The position numbers and the translations under genes are program-made. A model generated the notes under the pieces. The model did not search any database. It saw only the letters and a program-made list of their open reading frames with translations, and had not been told where the DNA came from. Shown piece after piece: positions 42,723 to 51,369 of a stretch of 64,000 bases of DNA (its first letter is position 1; every line of letters starts with the position of its first letter). Source of the stretch: Sphingomonas sp. HDW15A (lineage in GTDB: Bacteria > Pseudomonadota > Alphaproteobacteria > Sphingomonadales > Sphingomonadaceae); NCBI RefSeq assembly GCF_011301715.1, contig NZ_CP049870.1:930001-994000 (forward strand), written 5' to 3'.

Positions 42723-42750
42723 AGTCAGCTTTCGACCCAAACCGGACATA
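42719..42750 (+). repeat. Hairpin repeat, single unit
   Basis: CTAGAGTCAGCTTTCGACCC then AAACCGGACATAC. The left edge is the GST-like gene's TAG. Confidence 0.9.
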
Positions 42751-42862
42751 CCGCACTGCGCTGCGGCGTCGCAGCCCAGCACTAACGACAGACTGCGAGC
42801 TTGCCATCGGCAATTTTATAGCTCGTAGCTTGTTCTTTACCGGACCGCGTTAGGCGCCCGTT

Positions 42863-43612
42863 ATGAGCAAAATGTTCGATTCCTACTCCTCACTTGCAAG
42901 CGCCCTCGGTGCGCAATTCCGAGGTCATGCAGATCGTGACTGGCAGGAATGGAAAGAGTCGCATTACTACGAGACCGCGGCTGAGATACCAGCGGATGCC
43001 GCGCGGGCATGGGTTAGCCGTCAGAAGCTGAATTACGGGGGAATTGCGGATAAGAAGGCCTTGGAGCATCTGATCGCGGCCAACGTGGACCAGGCGTTTT
43101 TCGAAGAAATTGGTAGGCTTTCCGGGCTTCGCAGGCTGGAACTCGAATGGCCATTCCTGGGAACCGACCTCACGCCGCTCCGTGCGCTGCAGGGTCTTGA
43201 GCACCTCAGCCTCGACAGCCCGAGGAAGCTGTCCGATTTCTCTGCTCTTGCGGAACTCCCCAACTTGCGAACATTGATAATTACGAACGCCAAGAAAATG
43301 CCTGACATCGAATGGCTGCGTGACGCGCACCACCTTGAAGTCATTGGCATCGAGGGCGCCATCGACAATCCCTATAAGATCGAGAGCCTGACGCCTCTTG
43401 CGGGCCTGCGGTCGCTTCGCGCCTTCTTAGGCGTTTCATCGCGACTTGCAGATAGGCGCCTCATGCCGCTCGCCCAATGTCCGAAACTCCAGTACCTTAG
43501 CATTGCACGATGCGCTCCTCGTTCGGAGTTCGAGCTACTGCATGAAGCGAGGCCAGATATGGTGTGCAGCTGGTTTGACCCGAAAGCGTGGGGAAAGCCC
43601 GTCCTGTCGTAG
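42863..43612 (+). CDS. Leucine-rich-repeat-like protein
   Basis: A 249-residue soluble protein with about five leucine-rich repeats from residue 85 (SGLRRLELEWPFLGTDLTPL, LQGLEHLSLDS, LPNLRTLIITNAKKMPDIEW, LAGLRSLRAFLG, CPKLQYLSIARC). The N-terminal 80 residues have no recognisable domain. No signal peptide. LRR proteins mediate protein contacts; no partner is apparent here. Confidence 0.78.
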   Translation: MSKMFDSYSSLASALGAQFRGHADRDWQEWKESHYYETAAEIPADAARAWVSRQKLNYGGIADKKALEHLIAANVDQAFFEEIGRLSGLRRLELEWPFLGTDLTPLRALQGLEHLSLDSPRKLSDFSALAELPNLRTLIITNAKKMPDIEWLRDAHHLEVIGIEGAIDNPYKIESLTPLAGLRSLRAFLGVSSRLADRRLMPLAQCPKLQYLSIARCAPRSEFELLHEARPDMVCSWFDPKAWGKPVLS

Positions 43613-43886
43613 TCTACCAAATAGTTTCGCTCCCGTCTGACGCCCGCCAGTGGTCTTTGGAGGAGAGATTGGCCGACAGGAGCGGGCCGGCCGCGGTATA
43701 GGGATAACGCATTGCTTTCGTCCTACTAGGGCAATCTCCCGATGGTCTGCGGCGTCCTAAAACCGCCCGTCGCGTAAAATGGTTATGTCGCCAAGGCCGC
43801 GACTGACGTCGGTGAATGTACCTATAGCCGGATCCTGATCCGCGGGCGTATTCCACAAGCGCTCAGTCAAGTTGCGGGGACCTTCG

Positions 43887-45815
43887 ATGAAACGGATTCT
43901 GCTCGGAACAGTCGGTATCGTCACCGCACTTATGTTTGGCTGGCAGCAGCTTGCGCGCGCGCAGGACGCCGGCGAAGTGGACAAAGCGAAGCTGGAGCGG
44001 GCCTATGCCCGAGCTTATTCCCCGTATGCGCAGCGCGATTATCCAACACGGCCGTTGTTCGGAGATACCCACCTCCACACCATGGCCTCGTTCGACGCTG
44101 GAGCTTTTGGCGCCAGATTGACTCCCAGGGATGCCTACAGGTTCGCGATCGGCGAAGAAGTCGTGTCGTCGACAGGCATTCCCGTTCGGCTGTCGCGTCC
44201 GCTCGATTTCCTCGTGGTCGCCGACCACAGCGACAACATGGGCATGTTCGGCGATCTGCTTGCAGGCAAGAGCAACATCCTCTCCAATCCGCAGGGTAAA
44301 ACCTGGTATGACATGATCAAGGGCGGCAAGGGCGCGGAGGCGGCGATCCAGCTCATCCGGGCTTTCACCACTGGCGCATTGCCGGAAGCCTTGGTCTATT
44401 TGCCCGGCAATCCTGGATATTCCGCGGCCTGGCTGGATACGATCGCGGCGGCGGAGGAATATAACTCACCCGGCCGCTTTACCGCCTTCATCGGTTATGA
44501 GTGGACGTCGACTCCAAACGGCAACAACCTCCACCGTAACGTCATCTTCCGAGACAATGGCGACAAGGCGCGGCAGGTTGAGCCGTTCGTGACGATGAAG
44601 CCGGTGGGCAGCGATAATCCTGTCGACCTGTGGAAATGGATGGAGGGTTACGAGTCCAAGACTGGCGGGCGCGTGCTGGCCATCGCGCACAACGGGAATC
44701 TGTCCAACGGCCGCATGTTCCCGCTGATCGACAGCTTCTCCGGAAAGGCAGTCGACAGGACCTATGCCGTCAACCGCGCGAAGTGGGAACGGCTTTACGA
44801 AGCGACTCAGACCAAGGGTGACGGGGAGTCGCATCCGTACCTTTCGCCAAACGACGAGTTCGCCGACTTCGAGAAATGGGACAAGGGGAACATGACCCTG
44901 TCCGAAGGCAAGACCAAGGCCATGCTGGAGTTCGAATATGTCCGCTCCGCATTGAAGAACGGGCTCATGCTCGAGCGGCTGCTTGGCATCAACCCTTACA
45001 AGTTCGGTCTGGTCGGCAGCACTGACGCGCACACCGGCTTGGCAGCGGTGGAAGAAGACAATTTCATGGGCAAGACCGTCGCTGGGGAGCCATCTGCCGA
45101 GCGTTTGTCGACCGTGTTCGTCAAGGACAAGAGCGGCCGGATGATCATGGACTGGGAAGTCGGTTCGTCCGGTTACGCGGCGGTCTGGGCCAAGGAGAAC
45201 ACCCGCGCATCAATCTGGGACGCGATGCACCGGCGTGAGACCTATGCGACCACTGGCACACGCATGGTTGTGCGCCTGTTCGGCGGTTGGGATTTCGTGG
45301 CGGCGGATGCCAGGAATCGGCTCCCGGCCGAGATTGGCTATAAGAAGGGCGTGCCGATGGGCGGCGACCTGAGCCGCGCCCCGGCCGGCAAGGTGCCGAC
45401 ATTCCTGGTTGCTGCACTCAAGGATCCGATCGGCGCCAACCTCGACCGCTATCAGGTCGTAAAGGGCTGGATCGATGCACAGGGTCGGCTGCACGAGAAA
45501 GTCTACGACGTGGCATGGTCCGGCAATCGCAGACCTGGCGCGAATGGCAAGCTGCCGCCGGTCGGCAATACGGTGGACGTGGCAAGTGCGACCTGGACCA
45601 ACACGATCGGCTCTCCCGAGCTGATTGCGGTCTGGAAGGATCCGGACTTCAATCCGAAGCAGGCCGCATTTTACTACGGCCGAGTGATCGAGATTCCGAC
45701 GCCGCGCTGGACGGCCTATGACGCCAGGCGGTTCGGAGTAAGGCCGCTTCCGGGAACGCGAATGATAATTACCGAACGTGCCTACACCAGCCCGATCTGG
45801 TTTAATCCGGGCTGA
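43887..45815 (+). CDS. DUF3604 exported protein
   Basis: A 642-residue exported protein from ATG 43887 (signal MKRILLGTVGIVTALMFGWQ, cleavage near ARAQ). It is a PHP-like DUF3604 protein: LFGDTHLHTMASFDAGAFG and VVADHSDNMG supply metal-binding His/Asp, IAHNGNLSNG another set, and GLVGSTDAHTGLAAVEEDNF the last. First gene of a three-gene operon: its TGA overlaps the PPIase ATG. DUF3604 proteins are probably metal-dependent phosphoesterase-like enzymes of the cell envelope; substrate unknown. Confidence 0.9.
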   Translation: MKRILLGTVGIVTALMFGWQQLARAQDAGEVDKAKLERAYARAYSPYAQRDYPTRPLFGDTHLHTMASFDAGAFGARLTPRDAYRFAIGEEVVSSTGIPVRLSRPLDFLVVADHSDNMGMFGDLLAGKSNILSNPQGKTWYDMIKGGKGAEAAIQLIRAFTTGALPEALVYLPGNPGYSAAWLDTIAAAEEYNSPGRFTAFIGYEWTSTPNGNNLHRNVIFRDNGDKARQVEPFVTMKPVGSDNPVDLWKWMEGYESKTGGRVLAIAHNGNLSNGRMFPLIDSFSGKAVDRTYAVNRAKWERLYEATQTKGDGESHPYLSPNDEFADFEKWDKGNMTLSEGKTKAMLEFEYVRSALKNGLMLERLLGINPYKFGLVGSTDAHTGLAAVEEDNFMGKTVAGEPSAERLSTVFVKDKSGRMIMDWEVGSSGYAAVWAKENTRASIWDAMHRRETYATTGTRMVVRLFGGWDFVAADARNRLPAEIGYKKGVPMGGDLSRAPAGKVPTFLVAALKDPIGANLDRYQVVKGWIDAQGRLHEKVYDVAWSGNRRPGANGKLPPVGNTVDVASATWTNTIGSPELIAVWKDPDFNPKQAAFYYGRVIEIPTPRWTAYDARRFGVRPLPGTRMIITERAYTSPIWFNPG

Positions 45816-46681
45816 TGCATGCGCCTGTTCGGGCCGAGCCGCGTAGCTGGCTAGGTAGGCTCGTCCGTGAGCCGCTGGTCCACTTCCTGCTGATCGGCGC
45901 AATGCTGTTCGTATTCTACGACGCCGTTCGCGGCGGGGGCGGCGAACGCGAAGTTCGCATCGACGACAATGTCGCTGCCTCGCTCTACGCACAGTTCAGC
46001 AAGACCTGGCAGCGCCCGCCCACCGACCGGGAGATGGATGCGCTCGTAGATTCCTATGTCCGTGACGAGATTTTCTACCGCGAGGGCGTAGCACTCGGCC
46101 TCGACAAGGACGATCCGACAATTAAGCGCCGCGTCGCACAGAAATATTCCACAATTGCCGAGGAGTCCGAAGCTAGTGGCCCGCCCAGCGACAACCAATT
46201 GCAACGGTGGATGCTTGACCACGCGGCGCGTTACGCGCAACCGGCCCTGATAACCTTCGAGCAAATCGCATTCTCCGGAACCAAAGAGGGCGCCTTCGCG
46301 CTCGAAGCCGCACGCAAGGCTCTCGCGTCGGGAGCGGAACCGGAGGCGCTTGGAGACGACCGAATGCTGCTTCCGCGCTACGATCTCTACCCGCTCGACC
46401 TCATCGAGCGCGATTTCGGGTCCGCATTCGCAAAGTCATTGCCCGAACTGCGTCGCGCCTCCTGGGAGGGGCCCGTCAAGTCTGGCTACGGTATCCATCT
46501 CGTGCGCGTTACGGAAATCGTCCCGGGACGCACACCGAGGCTCGCCGACGTCCGTCCAGCAGTTGCCCGCGACTATGAACAGGATCGCCGATCCAGATCG
46601 CTCGACGCCGCTTATCGGCAGCTTCGCGACAACTACCGCATCGAATATTCCGGCTCATGGAAGACGGCGCGGTCGAAATGA
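45815..46681 (+). CDS. Parvulin-type peptidyl-prolyl isomerase
   Basis: A 288-residue membrane-anchored PPIase/chaperone. One helix at about 20-38 (EPLVHFLLIGAMLFVFYD), then a SurA/PpiD-like helical arm (DREMDALVDSYVRDEIFYRE) and a parvulin-like region (ALITFEQIAFSG, WEGPVKSGYGIHLVRVTEIV). It overlaps the DUF3604 stop (TGATG) and the HupE start (ATGA). This gene order recurs beside DUF3604 in related bacteria, suggesting it folds that exported enzyme. Confidence 0.88.
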   Translation: MHAPVRAEPRSWLGRLVREPLVHFLLIGAMLFVFYDAVRGGGGEREVRIDDNVAASLYAQFSKTWQRPPTDREMDALVDSYVRDEIFYREGVALGLDKDDPTIKRRVAQKYSTIAEESEASGPPSDNQLQRWMLDHAARYAQPALITFEQIAFSGTKEGAFALEAARKALASGAEPEALGDDRMLLPRYDLYPLDLIERDFGSAFAKSLPELRRASWEGPVKSGYGIHLVRVTEIVPGRTPRLADVRPAVARDYEQDRRSRSLDAAYRQLRDNYRIEYSGSWKTARSK

Positions 46682-47682
46682 CCCTGCGGTCTCTTCTTTT
46701 TGTCTTCCTGGCTCTCCTTCTCACGATTGTCGGCTCGCAGGCCTCCGCCGACTACTTTCGCCCGGCCTATCTGGAGCTCACCGAGCGCGGCGACGGCGTC
46801 TACGATGTCCGATGGAAGACGCCAGCGCAGGGCGAAGCAGTTATTATGCCGGTCAAACCGGTATTTCCGCCCGGCTCGCGTATGACGCGCCCATTCGTCT
46901 CAGCCTATGCGGACGGAACGGCGGTGATGTCCGGCCAGCTGGCCGTCCCCGGTGGCATCGCCGGCAAAGCAATCCATTTCGACGGCCTTGCCGAAAGCGG
47001 CAATCAAGCGCTGGTACGCTATGTACCTTCTCGAGGCGGCGAGGCCCTATTCAAAGTCGCTCCGACAGCTCCCAACGTCACGATCCCGAAGGAACCGAGC
47101 TCGATCAGCATCCCGGCGCGCTATACGCAGCTTGGCATCGAACACATCTGGTTTGGCTTCGATCACCTCCTATTCGTCGCCGCTTTGTTCATGCTGGTCG
47201 GCAACCGACGAACGCTTTTCTGGACGATCACCGCATTCACTGTCGCCCATTCCATCACCCTGGCGCTCGTAACGCTCGACGTCATCGCTGTACCGGTCCC
47301 CCCGGTCGAAGCCTTCATAGCCCTTTCGATCGTCTTCGTGGCCTTCGAAGTCGTGCGGAAGAACCAGGGTTATCCATCTCTCGCCTCACGCAAGCCCTGG
47401 GTCGTCGCCTTTTCTTTTGGGCTGCTTCACGGTCTCGGCTTCGCCAGCGCGCTCGCCGAAATCGGGCTTCCACATGACAATGTCCCGCTCGCCTTGCTCT
47501 TCTTCAATGTCGGCGTGGAGATTGGCCAATTGCTGTTCGTCACCGCGCTATTGGCCTTTGCTGCGGCGTTCGCCCGCTTTGCCAAGCCGATGCAGCTCCA
47601 GCGCTCAGCCATTGCTGGTGCGTACGTGATTGGAGGTTTGGCAAGCTACTGGCTGATCGATCGCGTTACGAGTTTTGTGTAG
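46678..47682 (+). CDS. HupE/UreJ family membrane protein
   Basis: A 334-residue protein from ATG 46678 (an in-frame ATG at 46657 lies inside the PPIase gene). A signal peptide (about 1-24) is followed by a periplasmic domain to about 145 and then six helices with HupE/UreJ motifs: LGIEHIWFGFDHLLFVAALF, TAFTVAHSITLALVTL and FGLLHGLGFASALAEIGL. Conserved His residues in the helices suggest metal (Ni/Co-like) transport. Last gene of the DUF3604 operon; a metal-supply role for that enzyme is plausible but inferred. Confidence 0.88.
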   Translation: MTLRSLLFVFLALLLTIVGSQASADYFRPAYLELTERGDGVYDVRWKTPAQGEAVIMPVKPVFPPGSRMTRPFVSAYADGTAVMSGQLAVPGGIAGKAIHFDGLAESGNQALVRYVPSRGGEALFKVAPTAPNVTIPKEPSSISIPARYTQLGIEHIWFGFDHLLFVAALFMLVGNRRTLFWTITAFTVAHSITLALVTLDVIAVPVPPVEAFIALSIVFVAFEVVRKNQGYPSLASRKPWVVAFSFGLLHGLGFASALAEIGLPHDNVPLALLFFNVGVEIGQLLFVTALLAFAAAFARFAKPMQLQRSAIAGAYVIGGLASYWLIDRVTSFV

Positions 47683-47698
47683 CCAGCGGCATCGTCAC

Positions 47699-47732
47699 TT
47701 AGAGTCAGCTTCCGACCCATAGCGGACCTTCG
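47699..47732 (+). repeat. Hairpin repeat, single unit
   Basis: TTAGAGTCAGCTTCCGACCC then ATAGCGGACCTTCG. Confidence 0.85.
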
Positions 47733-47782
47733 CATTCGCATGTTACGTGGCGTCCGGGGCTTAAGGTGAAAGGAACTGCACG

Positions 47783-48217
47783 ATGAGTAAGCGGGCGGCG
47801 GCTCTGGCAATCTCGGCGCTTCTCTCCGGCTGTACCTCCTCGTCAGTCGCGCGGCAGTTGGACGACCCGCGTGCTGCCGCAGCAGAAGTCAAACGCCTCG
47901 AGGAAGGCTGGACAACCGCTTTCAACAACCGGGACATCCGCTTCATGGACGAGGTAATGGCTCCCGAATACGTGCTGTTTAGTGCTGGCGGGCCGCAGGG
48001 GGTTAATATCGCTCGCCGCGCGGACTGGATGCGGGTTTGGCTTGGTCAGGACCGGCTCCCTTACGAAGCCAAAATCTTGGATGTGGTTGTCGTAGGCGAC
48101 ACAGCGGTAGCGACCCTCGAGGCACGCTGGCGGCGAGAGTCTTACCTCACCGATACGTGGGTGCGACGACAGGGGCGCTGGCAACTTATCTTTCGCCATT
48201 CAGCAGCCCGGCGCTGA
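47783..48217 (+). CDS. DUF4440/NTF2-like lipoprotein
   Basis: A 144-residue lipoprotein (MSKRAAALAISALLSGCTSS, lipobox LSGC) with an NTF2-like DUF4440 domain: EVKRLEEGWTTAFNNRDIRF, APEYVLFSAGG, DTAVATLEARWRRE and GRWQLIFRHSAARR. Same family as the protein at 20902 but lipid-anchored. AAAGGAA lies 8 bases upstream of the ATG. No catalytic assignment. Confidence 0.82.
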   Translation: MSKRAAALAISALLSGCTSSSVARQLDDPRAAAAEVKRLEEGWTTAFNNRDIRFMDEVMAPEYVLFSAGGPQGVNIARRADWMRVWLGQDRLPYEAKILDVVVVGDTAVATLEARWRRESYLTDTWVRRQGRWQLIFRHSAARR

Positions 48218-48238
48218 CAGGAGAGCCTAGAGTCTTCC

Positions 48239-48297
48239 GGGAGTCTGCTTTCCACTTATCCCGCCGTGTCAGCCTTCGACCCATTGCAGACATTAGC
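48239..48297 (+). repeat. Hairpin repeat, double unit
   Basis: Left half GAGTCTGCTTTCCACTT; right half GTGTCAGCCTTCGACCC with ATTGCAGACATTAG. Confidence 0.9.
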
Positions 48298-48320
48298 GAA
48301 TTGAGTCAGCGTGACGGCGG

Positions 48321-49433
48321 ATGTTTGATGAAGTTCCTGTTCGCGTTTGGCTGTTGTTGCTCGTGGGCCTGTTCGCTTGGGTACCCGCGCAATACGTCTT
48401 CCAACACGTCCGGAGTTCGCCAGCAAGACGAGATATCACGCAACCGCAAGTAGACGTGAGCTGGAGGACTTCGGAAGCTCTGCTTCGCAACTTGTCCATC
48501 TTGCTCGCGCTTGCCGCCTTTGTGGCCTTCATTTTCACGCCATTTGCCGAACGCATGGCGAAAGGACCGCGATTCATGCCGGCTCTCATTGCGGGTCTCG
48601 CTGCGTGGGCGCTCTACACCGTACTTCGCGGCTTCCGCAGGGGCAAAATCGAGCCCATGATTAGGGGGATCAGCGAAGAGTATGATCGTGAAACACAACC
48701 AAAACGATTTTGGGCGTCACTTATTTGGAATGCAGTTCTCGGCTCCATGATGTCTTGGGGCGCCTATCAACTGAACAAGGACGCCTCGCAGCAAGTGCTC
48801 GAAGAGCGGTGCTTCGAAGGAAAATTATACAGCCTTTCGCCGAATGCGAAGGCCGCTTGTGAAGAAGTTCTCTCAGTTTACGACGACGCTGTCGCGGTGG
48901 ATCCGCGAGATTCATACGCGCGCTACAATCGAGCGCTGGCATACGCGCGGCTCGGAGATTTTCCCCGCGCAATCGAAGATTACTCCGCGGCAATAAAGCT
49001 TCGGCCCAACGACGGGGAAGCGTTTAGCAACAGGGGGATTCACTACCTCGATGCGATGGAATATGATTTGGCCATCGCCGACTTCACTCGCGCTCACGAG
49101 CTGGATCCGAAGACTTCCTGGCCGCTGGCGCATCGCGGAATTGCTCACGCTTGGAAGGGTGATACGGACGAGGCAAACCGAGACTTTTCCGCCGCTCGAG
49201 CCTTAGACCCAGATAATATCGTCGTGATGCGCGGCGAAATTCTACTCGCCATGAATCTTGCCGAGTTCGAGCTTGCGGTGAAGCGGGCAAACATCGTCTT
49301 GGCTAAAGAACCTGACGATCTTTGGGCGCTGGCAACGCGGGCCGATGCCTATCGGCGTCTTGGTGAAACAGCGAAGTCACGAGCTGACACCAGAAGAGCT
49401 AACATGCTCATTGAGGAAGCAGGACGGTCATAG
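48321..49433 (+). CDS. TPR-repeat membrane protein
   Basis: A 370-residue protein. Membrane helices at about 6-24, 55-73, 80-96 and 133-151, then TPR repeats from about 190: DPRDSYARYNRALAYARLGD, NDGEAFSNRGIHYLDAMEYD, KTSWPLAHRGIAHAWKGDTD and LDPDNIVVMRGEILLAMNLA. TPRs probably face the periplasm or cytoplasm as an interaction surface. No partner gene; repeats on both sides. Confidence 0.85.
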   Translation: MFDEVPVRVWLLLLVGLFAWVPAQYVFQHVRSSPARRDITQPQVDVSWRTSEALLRNLSILLALAAFVAFIFTPFAERMAKGPRFMPALIAGLAAWALYTVLRGFRRGKIEPMIRGISEEYDRETQPKRFWASLIWNAVLGSMMSWGAYQLNKDASQQVLEERCFEGKLYSLSPNAKAACEEVLSVYDDAVAVDPRDSYARYNRALAYARLGDFPRAIEDYSAAIKLRPNDGEAFSNRGIHYLDAMEYDLAIADFTRAHELDPKTSWPLAHRGIAHAWKGDTDEANRDFSAARALDPDNIVVMRGEILLAMNLAEFELAVKRANIVLAKEPDDLWALATRADAYRRLGETAKSRADTRRANMLIEEAGRS

Positions 49434-49446
49434 TCCTCACTGCCCA

Positions 49447-49478
49447 AATGTCAGCTTTCGACCCATTGCGGACATTAG
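49447..49478 (+). repeat. Hairpin repeat, single unit (near consensus)
   Basis: AATGTCAGCTTTCGACCC then ATTGCGGACATTAG. It supplies TAA for the minus-strand lipoprotein on its right. Confidence 0.95.
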
Positions 49479-49852
49479 AGCTTCTTCCAGCCAGTGCTGG
49501 CGTGCCAACCATTGCCGAAGAAGCTCACCGACACGGGGCGTCTGCTTGAGCGGTGGACGAATAAGGGCGCGCCGTTTTCGCCTTTGGGAACGAACGACCA
49601 TCGGTGTCGCGGAACGCATTGCGCCACTTCCTTGGTTCGTTCCCAAATCCGTGTCGGCCCCGCGTGTGTCAGTTCCTCTATGATTATTCGCTCGGGACAA
49701 ACGCTGACGGCTTCTCTGCCCCAAAGGACGCCTGGCTCAAAGGCCGCGACCGACAGCGACCCACTCGCCGCATTATGCTGGAGTTCGAGCTGGAAGCTCC
49801 TGCTACAACTGCTCAAGACCATAAGAGCAACAAACGACAGCACTAACCGCAT
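49475..49852 (-). CDS. Small lipoprotein, unknown
   Basis: A 125-residue predicted lipoprotein (MRLVLSFVALMVLSSCSRSF, lipobox LSSC). Two Cys in the mature part (VSVCPERI and AQCVPRHRW) may pair. The tail SVSFFGNGWHASTGWKKL is aromatic. No family recognised. The stop codon lies in the hairpin repeat; a second repeat follows its start. Confidence 0.63.
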   Translation of the reverse strand: MRLVLSFVALMVLSSCSRSFQLELQHNAASGSLSVAAFEPGVLWGREAVSVCPERIIIEELTHAGPTRIWERTKEVAQCVPRHRWSFVPKGENGAPLFVHRSSRRPVSVSFFGNGWHASTGWKKL

Positions 49853-49870
49853 CCGGCAACCTTACATCGC

Positions 49871-49904
49871 CAATGTCTGCTTTCCACCCAAAGCGGACAT
49901 TCAG
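49871..49904 (+). repeat. Hairpin repeat, single unit, long stem
   Basis: AATGTCTGCTTT and AAAGCGGACATT around CCACCC: 12 paired positions with a single T/G wobble. Confidence 0.93.
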
Positions 49905-49947
49905 GGGTATCGTTGAACTGTCGTAACGAGGCCGTTAGTCCGGTCGC

Positions 49948-51219
49948 GTGAAACCCAAGCTCCTGACGACGATCCGCGATTATTCCTGGGGGATATTCTT
50001 TAGGGATGCCCTCGCTGGCCTGACAGTCGCCATGGTCGCCCTTCCTCTCAGCATCGCGATTGCAATTGCGTCCGGTGCCGACCCGAAGGCTGGACTCGTA
50101 ACCGCGATCATTGCTGGCTTCCTGATCTCCCTGCTGGGTGGCAGCCGGGTCCAGATCGGCGGTCCGACGGGTGCGTTCATCGTAGTCGTTTATGGGATCA
50201 TCGACCAACATGGGTTCGATGGGCTTCTTCTCGCGACGCTTATGGCGGGCGTCCTCCTCGTCGTCGGTGGGATATTGCGGGCGGGCCGCTTCATAACTCT
50301 GGTGCCGGAGCCGGTGATCGAAGGTTTTACCGTTGGCATTGCCCTCATCATCGCGATCAGCCAGCTCAAGGACTTGCTTGGGCTTCCAGCTACGAAAGTG
50401 TCCGCCGACTTGGTGCAGGCGCTGCCTGCTCTCTGGGCCGCTCGCGATGCCATCGATCCCATCTCGTTGGCTGTGGGCCTACTCTCGATTGGTGGCATAG
50501 CTCTGCTGCGTCGCATCGCCCCTTGGTTTCCAGGATCTCTCTTGGTCATCGCTATAGCATCCGCTGCGATCGCCCTGCTCGCTTTGCCCGTAGATACCAT
50601 TTACTCGCGTTTCGGCTCGCTGCCCGCCGGCTTGCCGGCGCCTTCGCTGCCGCACGTGAGCCTCCTCCGGATCAGCGCCTTGCTGCCCTCGGCCTTTCTC
50701 ATCGCCTTCCTCGCCGCCGTGGAATCGCTTCTCTCGGCGATCGTGGCGGATCGCATGATCGGCGGACGTCACCGGTCGAACGCCGAGCTGCTCGCACAAG
50801 GAGCGGCGAACATTGCCACACCCTTGTTCGGCGGTCTGCCAGCAACCGGCGCGATCGCCCGGACGGCAACGAATGTGCGTGCGGGCGGGCGTACTCCCAT
50901 GGCGGGAATCGTTCACGCGCTTGTGATTCTGCTGATTACATTGGGAGCGGGATCACTCACCAATTACCTCGCTATGCCCGCTTTGGCCGCCCTGCTTATC
51001 GTCACCGCCTGGGCCATGAGCGAGCCCCACCGCTGGCGCGAGCGCATGAGATTGAAAGCAGGCGATCGCAGTTTGTTGTTCCTGACAATGGCGCTGACAG
51101 TCGCCACCGACCTCACGATTGCCATTGCCGTGGGAACGGTTGCCGGCCTGGCGCTTCGACTCATTCGTAAGGACGTCGAACCGGAAGAATGGACGCCCTC
51201 GGACCGGTCCCAGCTTTAA
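49948..51219 (+). CDS. SulP-family anion transporter, no STAS
   Basis: A 423-residue SulP (SLC26-like) permease with a GTG start at 49948. RDALAGLTVAMVALPLSIAI, the GGSRVQIGGPTGAFIVVVYG anion-binding region, and GLPATGAIARTATNVRAGGR are family signatures; 10-12 helices are visible. It ends at about 423 residues without the C-terminal STAS domain found in most SulP proteins. It probably moves sulfate, bicarbonate or another anion. Confidence 0.9.
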   Translation: MKPKLLTTIRDYSWGIFFRDALAGLTVAMVALPLSIAIAIASGADPKAGLVTAIIAGFLISLLGGSRVQIGGPTGAFIVVVYGIIDQHGFDGLLLATLMAGVLLVVGGILRAGRFITLVPEPVIEGFTVGIALIIAISQLKDLLGLPATKVSADLVQALPALWAARDAIDPISLAVGLLSIGGIALLRRIAPWFPGSLLVIAIASAAIALLALPVDTIYSRFGSLPAGLPAPSLPHVSLLRISALLPSAFLIAFLAAVESLLSAIVADRMIGGRHRSNAELLAQGAANIATPLFGGLPATGAIARTATNVRAGGRTPMAGIVHALVILLITLGAGSLTNYLAMPALAALLIVTAWAMSEPHRWRERMRLKAGDRSLLFLTMALTVATDLTIAIAVGTVAGLALRLIRKDVEPEEWTPSDRSQL

Positions 51220-51223
51220 GAGG

Positions 51224-51257
51224 CTAATGTCCGCTTTCCACGGAAAGCTGCCACTAG
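51224..51257 (+). repeat. Hairpin repeat, single unit
   Basis: CTAATGTCCGCTTTCCACGG then AAAGCTGCCACTAG, 5 bases after the SulP stop. Confidence 0.88.
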
Positions 51258-51369
51258 GCCGCTAGAGTCCGTAATCGACCCGAGAGAGATATTTGAGCCC
51301 AGGTTGCCGCGCTTAAGCACTCGCTAAAGCGTCTTGGGTTCGCCACGATCGGCTGTTAAGCGGCAAGCC

